Assembly (NCBI GenBank): GCA_028551475.1
Contig: CM052358.1
Location: forward strand, 14,243,938-14,307,937
DNA from: Casuarina equisetifolia
Taxonomy: Eukaryota > Streptophyta > Magnoliopsida > Fagales > Casuarinaceae
Reading direction: 5' to 3'
Length of the DNA: 64,000 nucleotides
Shown here: one piece after another, positions 47,386-60,353 of the stretch
Numbering within the stretch: the stretch's first letter is position 1
Layout: every line of letters starts with the position of its first letter
The notes under the pieces: generated by a model
Told to the model about the DNA's origin: nothing
The model's database searches: none
The model's input: the letters and a program-made list of their open reading frames with translations, nothing else
Position numbers and translations under genes: made by a program

Positions 47386-50300
47386 TTGAGGTGGCAAGCT
47401 TGGCAAAATGCCAATGCATGTCATGATTCATTTTCCTTTGCCAATGGTACCAACAAAGGACAAGTTGTCTAATGACTTACCTCTTTCAACAACATAGGCA
47501 TGAGTTATTAGCAGAGTTTTTGTTCCATGCTAAGGTTGTGCATGAACAAAGTGAAGTGTCATCCTTACTTGTTAATCTGTGTGAGTTGTAGATCTACCGT
47601 GTGAGAGTGATGTTTTAGGTTCACTTTTATGATAGCAAAGCCACTAGACAAACTACTGGAATGAGTTAGGTTAGGATATTTCATATGCTGTTATAAACTT
47701 TGCATGGTAATGTAGAGTTTGGCCCATATGCTTCCTTGACAATGGTTTTCTAAGCACATTTGTCAATTGTTGATGAGAGAGTACATATGTAGTCACCAAG
47801 GTTTCCTATGCGACTTTCTCTAGCGCAATTTGGTAATTGATCTCCAAATTCTTGGAACAATTGTGGAATACAAGCTTAGTTGTGAGGTGAAGGTAAAGTG
47901 GTGAATTAGGTTTTTAATAATAGTCCTTTAGATTTTATTTTCTTTTTCTTCCTAGCCTAGATTATTGTGTGATGTCAAATAACATCATATAGTATGTTTT
48001 AAGGACAACATACCACTTCTTGATAAAGCTTTTCAATCACATGAACAATAAACTTAATCCAAGCTATTCATGTCAAACATGAAATAGTGACTTATTTTTA
48101 GAAACATTAATAGTGAAACTTATATGCACACATAGATTAATGCAAGTAAGTGTAATCAAATCAAACATAGGCTTAGATAAATACTTAGAGTAGAGGTTAC
48201 ACACACAATTTAAGTAATTGAAAAATTACTTCCAACCCACCTTTGATAAACCTATCAAAGGGTTCTATTAGGTTTTTAAGTCATTGGATGAAAACATCTA
48301 ACCCACCTCCTTTGACAAATTGTCAAAGGTTTGTCAAAAGCTATCAAATAGAGTAATCTCATGGATTACTTGCTATAAGATCAATTTTTGAGTGAAATCA
48401 AATGATCCTCTACAAGAAACAATGAATTACAACACAAAGAGAACTTAATAGAAAGAAACCCTAAACAACAAGAGTGATTTTTCCTTTAGGGCCTATAAGC
48501 TTAAATAATTCACACTTAAATCAATAATAAGAACATAATTTGAGGTAAAGAACAATGGATATTAGTGTTGAGTACTAGGGAAATCAAACTCTTTTTTTAG
48601 AACGCATTTTGCATAGGTTGCTTTCTTCTTCTTCTCTAAACTTATTGTTTTTTAGCCTTTTTGCCTCATTCTTAAAGTCATCTCATCCTAAATGTTATGC
48701 TAGCCTAGACTTGCAGAACGGCTAGAATGGTAGATTGATTGAGGTGGCAAAACAACTACAATGGCATATGTTTAAATTTTCTCTCACTAGACTTGCTATT
48801 TTCATTTTCCTCTTTTTTTTTTGTGCGAAACCTCTTCTTTTCTTCTTGATGATCTTCTCTTTTTAGCCCTAGGCAACACAACAATGTTTTGGCTGCTTCA
48901 CTTAGTCAAGACTCGAGCTAGGCTTTTTTTTGGGCAAAATTGCTTTCTACTTAAGCCTTCTTTTTACGTATAGGCTTGAGCTTCTTGTGCAAGCCAAGCT
49001 TTTCTGTTTTACTCCTCATGAGTTGGATCTCACCTTTATTCTCACTCAATCAAGCCTTCTTATAATCTGGACCATAAACACAAGAGTCCACCAAAGGACA
49101 AGGTCCACTTTAAAAAAGATACAAAGATTATGAACATTTTTATTTCAATGGTGATTTCCATAAAGAAAAAAGTAGTTTCAATATTCCTATAAGCATGTGA
49201 GTTTATTGCATAAAGTATTATCACATATTCATGGAAAAGTATAAGTTAACAGTTATCATAAAAAAATATTAGTTTACTTAACTCAACAGAATAAGCCATT
49301 TTCTACCATAACTAATTCACAACAAATAATAAATTGGACAAGTTAAAGTGATATATTGTGGAGCTCCTAGAAAAGACCTGTAAAGAGTTGGTTGAGCGAA
49401 GAGCTAGTATCATTTTATATCTCGGGTTCTTTAACAATGGGTATAGGCAAGGACTTGAAGAAACTCATGTTAAGCCCTATGCAATATGTCTAAAGCATAC
49501 TACCAGCAGGTTAAAAATAGATCACCAGATTCGTGGTTCACTTTTATACCAAGGAAGAAATGTAATCTTCTAAGATCTTTGATGGCAAATGCACCACTTA
49601 ACCTATCAGCAAAACAGTTTAGTGAATTAGGAGAATTACTTGTCATAATGAGATCAACATAGATTAGAACCATAGATGAAAAGTCCCTTGGTTATACACA
49701 AACAAAGAAAGTTTCTTCTGAATAACAGAGCCACTAGCCGAACTTCCAAAATGAGTTGGGAAGGATATGATCTTTCACAATAAATAAGTCTAAAGTTAAA
49801 TCTAAAAATTTATTCATAAATTTTACATGCATTTTTATATTTAAACATTATTTTGATTATATGTTTTTGATACAAATAATCACTAACAAGGCCCCCAAAC
49901 TAAATTTTTATCTTCTTCTTTTTCTGCCCCCCTTTTCTAGCTTAAAAATTGATCTCACTTAACACACCTGCTAAATGCTAAAGCAATGCCAGCGATCCAC
50001 TAGTACCTACTTTCAGGCCGTACCAACAGCCTGCATACTCTTCAACATCTTCAATTTCCTTGCGGGTACGTTGAACAATCTCCTTAAAAATTACTTTATT
50101 TCTCAACTGACAGCAAGCCAAATTGTACCTTGGAAACTGAAAGCTCACTCCATGCAAGAACTCGAATGCTTTCTGCTTTAGCAGAGCCACACAAATTCGT
50201 GGTTCCCTTGCATGACAGAATGATCCCCAATGATCGAAAATGGTCTTTACATTGGCTCAGTTGGTACGGTTTTCATAGCAGAAAATTGCAATCCACAGCA

Positions 50301-50511
50301 AGGAAAGAATACTGATATTGACTCCAGACAAGACGTTTCCAATAACATAAACAAAGAACTTACTACATCTTTAATAAAGTATCAACCAAAACACGTTAGA
50401 CAGAAGAATAAACTTGAACACACTTTTAACATAAAACGAAACGCTAATTTGATCCCCCCAGGTGATGCAGTCACCGACGAATGACCACGACTGAATCGCT
50501 GAAGGGTTTTG
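47386..50511. other. Intergenic region
   Basis: No gene is supported. The sequence is AT-rich with no clear retrotransposon motifs. The part nearest 50511 is probably the 3' UTR of the CYSTM gene. Confidence 0.4.
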
Positions 50512-51525
50512 TCAGAAGCAAGCGTCCAAAAGGCAACAGCAACAGAGTGCGGCTAAACTGCAAAAAGCACAAACTATGTCAATTATCTCAAATTTCCCCA
50601 TTTCACTTCAGTTTGAATAAAAATACAACCCCGCTAATGGTTTATCCTGATTAACACAATCAATGGTGTCAGCAACAAACATTTGCTCCTATTTTTAGAG
50701 AACAACGTAGTTAGATGTCAGACAAATTAGGACCTCAAGTCCAAAGGACATCTTCAGGCAGTGAAAAACTGCCATCATACATGGGAATCAACCATGTTGT
50801 CCTCTCGGCTATCACCGCCCTATGAAATAGCAAAGGTTGACACGAACGACGCCAAATTGCAAGTGAATGTTAACTTCTTCCCCATGCATAACTATTGCAA
50901 CGAGGAAGGGGGATTGAAATCGCTAAACTTCACATCTTCTAACCCTCCACGAATATCGTCATGACAGAACAAAGCAACATGAACCGTGAAAAACAGTTGC
51001 ATGTAACCCTCTTCAGAACGAACTTAAAACGATTAAAGACTAGGAAGCAATTTTCGGCATGGAATTTCGCAACCACCAGAAAAAGACAGGACCGAGATAC
51101 TGTGTTTCAGAAAAACTTATTTACAGGGCTTGGAATATGCAAGAGCGAAAGTGGGGACAAACAGAGAGAGAGAGAGAGAGAGAGGCACATACCATCCTTC
51201 AAGGAAACTTGTTTCTTGCCTATGAGGAGGAGGCGGCGGCGCGGTCTGTGAACCATAAAACTGCGGCGGGTAACCCGGCGGAGGGTAACACTGGACAGGG
51301 TATCCTTGGGGAGGATAATCATCTTTGGGATACCCTACAAGTCCAGCGTTTGATTAAACAACAAAAACTGATCGAAAACTACTAACATTAAGCAACACAA
51401 ACCCTTTGATACAGAACATTAGTTAACAGCATCCACTAGTGGGACAGGGTCTAAGAGCCCAAATAACACGTACCTAGAAGAGGAGGAACGCCGACTGGAG
51501 GCTGCTGCTGGTTGTACTTACTCAT
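50512..51525 (-). CDS. CYSTM-type cysteine-rich transmembrane module protein
   Basis: CYSTM proteins are short tail-anchored membrane proteins linked to stress tolerance. Exons on minus are 51474-51525, 51193-51334 and 50512-50557: 240 nt, 79 aa, all phases consistent, all GT-AG. Residues 1-17 read MSKYNQQQPPVGVPP. Residues 18-50 are Pro/Gly/Tyr-rich (GYPPQ-type repeats). The module follows: ETSFLEG, then CLAALCCCCLLDACF at the C terminus. The last exon has only 15 coding codons, so no single open reading frame shows the whole gene. A CT run begins a few bases after the exon 2 donor. The exact role is unknown. Confidence 0.92.
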
Positions 51526-53283
51526 GGTCTCTCTTCAGAAGAATTCTCCCGCTTAGCAAAACATTCAGTGGGGTACGAAGTGTGATCCTTTGAGGATAAA
51601 TTTACTGAAAATAAAGGCGGCGAAGGCCGAGTCTGACACCTGAAACCGACTAGCTCTTAAAGAACGGGGAAGCATACGGCTGCTCTGCTTTAGTGATATA
51701 GCGTAACGCGGTCGGCAACGCCACGATCACGCAATAAAATAAGGAAAAAAAGTAAGACTCGGACTGTTTCTTGTTCTTTCGCCGATATCATGAACGCCAA
51801 GGTGAAGAAAGGAATCAGAATAAGGATAAAACAACTGATAATTATCATGGTGGGAATAAAATAAATTCAAAGAATAAGCATCGGGAAACACGCTTATTTT
51901 TCTGTCTTTTTATTTTTTTATTTTTTATCGAGTCTTTTTCCACGGCCAAAAGCAAACACTGTCGTGTCCGAAACAGGCCAAAAGCCATGACCACCATTTT
52001 GTTCCTGTTAACCGTCGACGGTATACTAGAGAGCTAAATTGGATAATCATGCAGTCAGCCTTACGTCATTCAGGGAGCAATAGTCGATACATTAATATAG
52101 ATAAACCTTCATATTTAAAGATTTCCCTGAACTCCATATGGGTATTGATATGGACTCAAGGCAAAATTCCAGAAGGCCAACAAGTGGGCTGTTACTACCC
52201 CACGCTTCTAAACTGAATTCATCTTGATAGGCTACTCTACTGAACACCATGAAATCAAATTAAAGTGTCTTTATAGAAAAGAAGTACGAATTATATTGTT
52301 AAGTGAACATGATACCAATTATAAGTTCTTAGATTAACAATGGACAAACCTTTCCTAAAACTTAGTGACTAAAATTAAAACTTAAGTCGTCCTTTTCTTT
52401 TTCCCCCAGAAGGGTTTGCTTAAGAGTAAATTTTGCTATTATACATATTTTTCTACCCAACCTAAAGATTTGTGTGGAGAGAAAACCAAACTCAAATCTC
52501 AATCAATAGATTAGTTAATGTGATTCAAAAGCTCGTGTTATATCCATGAGTTCGGTGATAATTTCGGACAAAATGTAATTTATCCACAGAGATGATACGA
52601 AGCATCATAGATTCCGATGATTAGGCCAAGGAAAATATCTATTAGCTGTAAAAATTGAACGCAAAATCTAAAACAACTGTTATTCATTCGGGGAACTGTC
52701 CTGGACTCAGATGGAAAATAACGTCGGAAGGATCCTTATGTACATATCTTACACAACTCTACATTACAGAAAAGTTCGAGAAAAAAAAATCGTAAGACTA
52801 ATCTCATATCAATCTTTAAAACTACGTTTTTCGTGAGAACATCACCTTCTGAAGAATAGAACTACCATAGCACTAACGTTAAATGAAGTATAGAACACAA
52901 GGACCACCGTGTCAGTCATCGCAGGACGCAAGAAATAGCTACAATCAGTCCTCTCCTGTTCAACCGGGCTCATCTGAATGGAGAAAAGAGAGGACAGGGG
53001 AGAACGTAAGCTCTCTGAAGAAGTCAGTCTCCTTGGAGTAAACATCATTTGGTCGATCGAAGCCACCCAAATGGGTAGTCAAAAATTATGAAACACCCTA
53101 CCAAAACTACACACGATTTTATGTTACAAGGTGGAAATGAATCTTCTTTTCTTTTCTTGGCCAGTGTGGATCTTGCTCATTGCATATCTTAGATTGGATT
53201 CCTTTCAAGTCTTGGTTTTTCTTTCCGAACCTGGGATTATCAAAGATCCGCTGTGCTGCCTTACCAAACAAAATGCGAGCTAT
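51526..53283. other. Intergenic region
   Basis: The promoter of the CYSTM gene is on the left side, and the right side is likely 3' UTR of the NEMP-type gene. A frame at 52842-53066 (minus) is open for 74 codons, but nothing supports it as a gene. Confidence 0.4.
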
Positions 53284-56200
53284 TTAAGACCAGAAGAACC
53301 ACTTCCTACTCTGATCAGATCTACCTTTTCTGGGGTCTACAGTGATTCTTTCTGCATTGGCAACAAGCCATTTGCTGAAATCAGGGGAAGAAACGAGTTC
53401 TTCTAAGGCTTTCTCAGTGGAGTCTCTCGTGAAAATTTCCCACTCATCCTTCGAGAAATTTCTCCTTTCAGACGTAGTGTGGAAAGCAGAAGGGTAGATA
53501 TCCGAATCTGACAGTTGATTTGATGCTCTCCTCGTAAAACCTGAAAAAATAGAATTGGTAAAGACATCTGGTATTTACTTCTAACAGTCAGAACAGTCAC
53601 ACCAAGAACACGAGATGAATCAAACCTCGATCAGCAGAATTGCATGCAGCCATGTTGAAATTTTTGGTTTTGGGCCTTAAGAACCTGGAGTCCTCGATAC
53701 TCTGAACCTTGAATTCATATTCATCGTGAGAATTCCCAAGAGGTGAAGAATCAGGCATCCGAGACCTTTTGTGTTTCTTTTTTGGAGATTTTAGCACATT
53801 CCTGTATAAATAGCACACATTCATAATGCATTATAACAGGAAACAGAACAAATGAGAGGAAATATGCACGATGATATTCTGGATAATTAAACACAGGTTT
53901 TTACTTATTAGACCTTAAAAGTTTCAATAGTATGGGAATAAGTTGCATTTTCTTTCCAAGCCAAGCTAACAAAACATGTTTGAGGTTTACAGAGAGTAGA
54001 AACGGAGAATGTTTAGCCCCCAACTCAGGAAATAGCAAGCATTTTATAATTTCATTTTCGCATTATCAAAATTTGGATACAAGTATTTAACATCATGGTG
54101 TTGAAGACCTTAATGGATGAAATGGAAGCAGATTCTGAAATCTCGATGATGTGAGGTGATCGTTAAGCTCCAGAGTTGGAAATTCGTACTTGTATAGGTG
54201 ACGAAGGAACCTCAATCTACAGATTCTCCTCAACACAGACGAGACTATTGTTCCAGATATCAAAGCTTCTGCTGCCAGAAGAGGATCTGCAGAACTCTGA
54301 AAGCAATAACAGTAGTCATGTGTAATAAACCAGATCCTGTTTTCCAAAAGAATAGTATTGGGGGAGATAAAGAATTTGATATTTCTGAGATCAATGAAAA
54401 GGAACCTGAAGAATCATAACGGCAGCCAAAAGTCGTATGGACCACGCAACAAAGTGAGATGTGCTTATATCAATCGACCCCTCTTCTGTCAGGACAAGCT
54501 TGCGAATTACCCAGAAACCCATCCATGCCCCAATCAGGACAACAAAAGCCAGCAGAAATATTGCCAACTGCAATTACAGTTTTGAGAAAGATTTCACTTT
54601 CTTAATTTGCAAGCATTATAATCATGCATGTATACCATCCCTACACATTTATCAGAAATACTTGAACCTCAAGAGGAGGACTTTACTTAATAATTTTAAT
54701 ATTAGCAATCACTTTAACAGCAAAAGCCTGCTTAAGACCAAGTTAAAAAGATTCAAAGTTCTCGTACACAAAATGGAAACCTAGGTAAAATGGCAAAAAA
54801 CAACGAAATCAAATGGTCAAGAAGAAAGAATATGTGTACCTTTATGGTTTCGTGCGAATCAAGAATTTAAGTTTTAATTTCCACGTCCAACATTACATAC
54901 ACTGCCAAATAGGAACTTTTCCTATATTCTTTTAACAAGTAAAGGTTGAAAGAATGGCCATTGAAAACTGAGAAAAGAGAATGAGACCCAAAAATGAAGA
55001 GATGTTTGAACTTTACACTGCATAAAACTTTCACCACAGAGTCTTGTAGGCATGGTCGAACATATTATGTAGCAATATCAAGCAATATACAATTAGATCC
55101 CCTTTCTTTGGGGAGAAATGGTAAAGAGGTGGCTGTCTCTTAGCACATTTGTAGAATTACGTAAATCACTTATTGCTGAAGCAAAACAAGGTCTAACAAA
55201 GACTTTGCCAGCTCTCAACTGAAACCAAGTGCAGATACAAGTTGGTGTTTTACCTTGTGAATAAGGCTCAACTATTACTAATTTCATTTGGATAATAAGA
55301 TTTTCATCACATTTACTCCGCTTCTTTACCACCAAAGGCAAAGCCAAGTCAATAACGCTAAACCAACAGTAAATGAACCTCCATAAAACTAAGTAAATAA
55401 CCACCCCAGTAAACAACATATAAACAAAGAAATAATTTGAAAGTTAGATAAAAATGTAGCTTCAAGATAGAGAATGAGATACGAGAAATGCATATAAAGC
55501 CAAACAATTTTTTGTTCATGAATTACTCATTCAGATGCACAGGTATAACAAGGTCTGCCCGGCAAATAAAAGAAGAACATGCAGAAAGGACCTAGATGAA
55601 AGACCATGAAGCTATTCACTCTCCATGGCAGATTTAAATACTTACAGGTTGGTACATGTCTTCACTGATTCCTATCTCTGTAAGTATCGCACGGCACAAC
55701 CCAGGTAAGTAACGAAGTAGAAAAGATCCCAAACCAACCTGACAAAAACAATTGCTTTAGAGTAAAATCTTTCATCTAAGTGAGGGGGTCAAAAGGAGGT
55801 TGCCTTAGGTAGATACCCACAGCAGATGAGTATATAAAAATAGCAAGCGAGTTCCTTCGACCAGTTGGCAGAAGCTTCATCCCCTGTCAACAGCCAAATA
55901 GAGTATTGCCATATTACAGTATCAGGAAAAGATGTCAACATGACTCCAATAATTCTCCAGACTAAGGGTAGAGAAAAAGAAATAATTTGAAGCCTTATCC
56001 TCCTAAAGAAGCTGCATAAATGATAATAAGAGAACTGATATATACCATTCAATCAGAAAATAAATGTGAACGATAAAATTAGAAATAGACATTGAAAAGG
56101 AGAATTTAACAAGTGTGAAATACCAAAATTGTCTATAAACTATATACAAGTGCCTAGCTTCCTACAACTGGAACACAGAAATTTCTTTTCACCAGTAAGG

Positions 56201-58451
56201 AAAGCTTATTCTAGTGACAAGATGGTAATGAATCTGGAACAAACAATTTTAAACAAAAGGAGTGATAAAAAAGATGTCATATCAGAGTCAACTCTCATAT
56301 TTTTGCCGTGATCGTTAATAGGGTTACAATTTGAACCAATATAAAGATGCCAGCATTGAGTATCAAATAGACACCACCACATACAAAATCAATGAGTAAA
56401 ATACTGATAAAGAGTAAAGTATCCTTTTGACTGAAATTAATTTTTAATAGCAAAATACATGCAATAAGATTTCAAAAAAATAAAAAATAAGAGAAGTCTA
56501 AGTCTCCACTTACAACAAAATATGAAAACGTTCCGCAGGACGGATCAAATAACAAATAGCAAAAACTCATTTGCAAGTCAAAATCTTTTTCAACAGAAAA
56601 ATCCAGATTTTATCTAGAACCTAAACATAGTGAAATGAATTTATGTTACTGATAACAGAGGAAGGGAAACATTATTTTACCTGAAAAAGGATCATCAATA
56701 TGACAAGGATGACCCCAATTGTGATTGCACTTCCATAATAAAACACTAATGATTTGCTCAGGAAGGAAGCCAGGCTCATCAAGACTATGCCCAGAATTAA
56801 ACATATTACACGATATAGTAAAAATTCTGCAAAACACATAACAGAGTATTTTAGCAGGTTGCTAGAATAAACATATGGTAGGAGGGGAATATATCAAAAG
56901 ATTAGTGTAAAACTTACCAACTTCAAAGGACACCACAAAGTTTTCTAAGGAAGAGCCAGAAGTCCTTATGTCTAAGAGCCTGTTGTCAAAAGGTGACATG
57001 GACCGAACCCAAGAACCTTTAGCTACTTTCTCCCACTGACTATGGGGGCACATCCCCATCCGTAGAGACATATTCCTGCATAGGAAACATACAACTCTCA
57101 ACTTGATTAAAAAAAACTCAGGATGGTACCATACACTTCAATCAATTTTTTTGAGGTGACTACTCTTTAGTCAAGAATTGAGATAATGACAGCTCATAAA
57201 AATAACTTTATTCTGCATCATACTCCTAAATTTTATATATCAATAAACAATATTATGTTCTCTAATCAAATACAAAACTACAGAGATCTGAGACTGCTAT
57301 TTCAGCCAAGAACACTTTTCTGTATAGATAAATGCCACAAGTTTCAACCACACAATAGGATGACTCACCTATGGAAACAAATCTCGGTATTCTGTAAACG
57401 AATGCTTGGATTTATTTGTGATACATTCACCTTCACTGAGTGGGCAAATTTTTGCAAATTCTTAAGCCTCGACAATCCTCGGATATGAACTCTTTCACAG
57501 ACCACTGTAGTGCCAGGCTTGGAACCTGGAGAGTTTTTCACTGGCAGACCAATGGACAACTGCAGCATGGTAGGTTGAGCAACATCTGTGAGACCAGAAA
57601 GATAAAATCATAGGATCATTATACCTCCAAATATTCAAATGCATATAAGCCACTTCCATTCGCAATTGCTCCTAACATACTTCTCACTTGCACGAAGGCT
57701 CACGATAATTGTTGAAACAAAAACAAACGAATATGTGAAAAAATGAAAGGAGAATACTCCGAAGAACCTTCCTCTTAGCCTAAGAAATAAATTTCCACTC
57801 CATTTCCTCTTTCCTTCTGAGAACCGAAACAACAGGCATAAAATTCGAATGCCACAGCATGATGAACAGAGAACACATCATCCAAGCTCGTATTCTCACT
57901 TTCATCACATATGAACCAAAGTTGAAAACTGAACTCCGTCAAATGCCATAAAATAATGAAACAAAAATATAGAAATGTTTTTTCTATGCATGCCAACCTC
58001 TCGCCACCGTAGGTTACAAAAGCAGCATTGCAGATAAATGAGAATAAGAATTCCCACTAAAGGAGATAAACTTGGGTTGATAATTAGCTGGCTTTAAAAC
58101 AGAAAAGTCATATTTCGCTCTCAAATTGTTCACAGAATAACTACAATCAAGTATTTTACATCAACCCAGAAAGCTATAAAAATTTCACGTCGTTCATGTA
58201 CTTATTTTCCTCAAAATTTCACCGAAACCAAACAAAACCATATCCAATTTCTACAAGTGGATGCTTCACCAACTCTAAAACCCTAAATTTTCAGAATGTC
58301 CAGAAAGGCACAGCCAAATGCAATTTCTAGTGAAAGAAAAAGTACCCAAATAACGTTCACTGGCGGAGGCAACGGAGGCCCCACGCCCAACGGCGAGGAA
58401 GAGAAGCCAGAGAACACGAGCGAGGACCGGAACCGGGTTCGCCGAACCCAT
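53284..58451 (-). CDS. NEMP/DUF2215 nuclear-envelope membrane protein (PNET2-type)
   Basis: Plant PNET2 proteins are the homologues of animal NEMP1, inner nuclear membrane proteins involved in chromatin organisation. Exons on minus: 58346-58451, 57369-57585, 56918-57075, 56681-56826, 55821-55883, 55646-55738, 54406-54567, 54190-54296, 53626-53801, 53284-53540; 1485 nt, 494 aa, phases all consistent. Residues 1-30 are a signal peptide (VLWLLFLAVG). Residues 36-160 are luminal. Five hydrophobic segments follow at about 163-183, 188-208, 222-242, 262-280 and 300-315. The remaining 180 residues are a charged tail with a basic cluster (SPKKKHKRSR), possibly a nuclear localisation signal. Exon 5 (63 nt) ends at a GCT|GTGGGT donor; using the nearby GG|GTATC donor instead would shift the frame. 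Family assigned by topology and motifs. Confidence 0.85.
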
Positions 58452-60353
58452 GGTCACTGAGTTCCGAGAGAAACCGGCGCGCATTGAAAATACAGGAAAC
58501 TTGAGAGGCAATTCTGCTATTGTCCCAGTGGGCTGCGTCCTTAATGGCGAGCCTCAGCCATTTCAATCCAGGCCCAAACATAACTCGACCCCCCTTGGGG
58601 AATCCAATTCCAAAATCAATTGGCTATCAAATTTAAAGTTAATGGGCTCATCTTCAGACAACAAAAATTTATTTCCATAAACATTTTGTTATCAATAATA
58701 TCTCAAAGTAGATCCCAAATTAAAGCTATTTGCAATTAATTACTAGCATTAACCAGTGCAGATTTGATGCCGTTATCAGGAAGCACTGCGGGGGTGGAAG
58801 AAAAGGTGCGATCTCAGGCGCATGCTTTGTCGCAAAGGAAATCACGACAAAAACATTGTAGAAACATCCCTTTGGGTTTATGATTAAAGGTTGTGGCAAA
58901 AGTAAGAGATACGGTGAATGTAATCTTGGCCAATAATCCAGACCGACACAAAAACATCGTACGGTTCTGGTCTAAAAATGGAGTTAAGTGGAGCAAGCAC
59001 TCTGTCGACAACTTTGCACGCTTCAACGGGCTCCTTTGATTTATTGGGCGGCGCAAGAGGTGTAATCCTCTTCCACTATGAGCAATTCTCGAATTAAGTG
59101 CTTGCTTTTTCCTTCAAAAGTTGACCTTTCAATTCTTGAAATTGAACGTCAGCATGCAACATGGTCAGTAAACATAAGCAGAACCAAGAAGTACGTAAAC
59201 CCTTTTTTTTTTTGGTTGGCGAGCTTAGAAGGGAGAGTTGAAGTGGAGCAAAGAGGAAAGAAGTTCAGTTTTTAATCCAAGAAGAGCAAATTAAAAATGC
59301 AGTTAATGTGATTGAACCCATAATTTAAAGTATTTGTTTGGAAAGATCCTGCACAAGCTTTTTTTATCATCTTAATTATAATTTGAGGGGTTATTTGTTG
59401 ATTTTTTTTTTTACTAAGAAACAGTGTTTCTGTAAATAAGGGAATTGACTTGGAGATTCAAAAGAAGATGGAGAGAAAAACCGTCATTTATTAAGCTTTA
59501 ACCCGCATCAAAAAATAAAATTATGTAAAATTAATATATTTATGTGTTTACATTATACGTTATATTATAATTCCTAGATTCAAAGAGTAAGGAAACATGT
59601 TTCCGTATAGAAATTTAAAAACTTAAATCATAAGGTAATGGGTAAAAGTATACACAAATATCACACACTAAAAAAAAGGGGGGGGGGGAATATAGTCACA
59701 TTGATTTGATCACAAAGTTGTGATGGGAAACCACAAGCCACCTCCATTAAAGGACCCACTGGTTCATGCATTCATGCGCCCATGGGGCACACAACGATGA
59801 TAAGATGTGGGGTATTCTAGATTTGAATCCAATAATTGACAGCTGCAAGATTTATGCGGCAGACGAAGACTTCTCCTTCCATTCTTACGTTAGAAGCCTG
59901 ATAAGTCTAATTCCAATTTCAGAAAGCTTGAGTAAACAATAGACCAAACTTTTGAACCATATCTTTAATGATGGCTTGAGACACACTATTTCTTAGCATA
60001 GAGAATCATTACACCACCAAATAAGCAAATTTGCATGGGATAGTTGTACAAACAAATGATAGATAAGCCGGAGGAGTTTAGAAATCTCTCTTAGGCAAGC
60101 AAATGGCAAATGGCAAATGTCCAAATCCAACCCACTGCAATAGGTAAGATAATCAACAGATAGCCAGCGGCTAATTACAATTTAGAAAAGGGTTCTCTAA
60201 ATCAAGCTACATCTTACACAAACCCCTGCATTGCGTACAGGCAACGTGTGTCCCACAAAGAAAGAGAGAACATATGTGAAAGTATTGGAAAGAGAGAGAA
60301 GGGATGGGTTGCATGTTTTATTGGTGGGAAGAGAATGAAAGTGAGGCCTCCGT
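58452..60353. other. Intergenic region
   Basis: It contains the NEMP promoter and, at the right, the 3' UTR of the PADRE gene. There is an A7-G10 run near 59670. No other gene is supported. Confidence 0.4.

Noticed and set aside
52842..53066. 74-codon minus frame starting MASIDQMMF
   Set aside because: No family match, no splice partners and it sits in the downstream flank of the NEMP-type gene.
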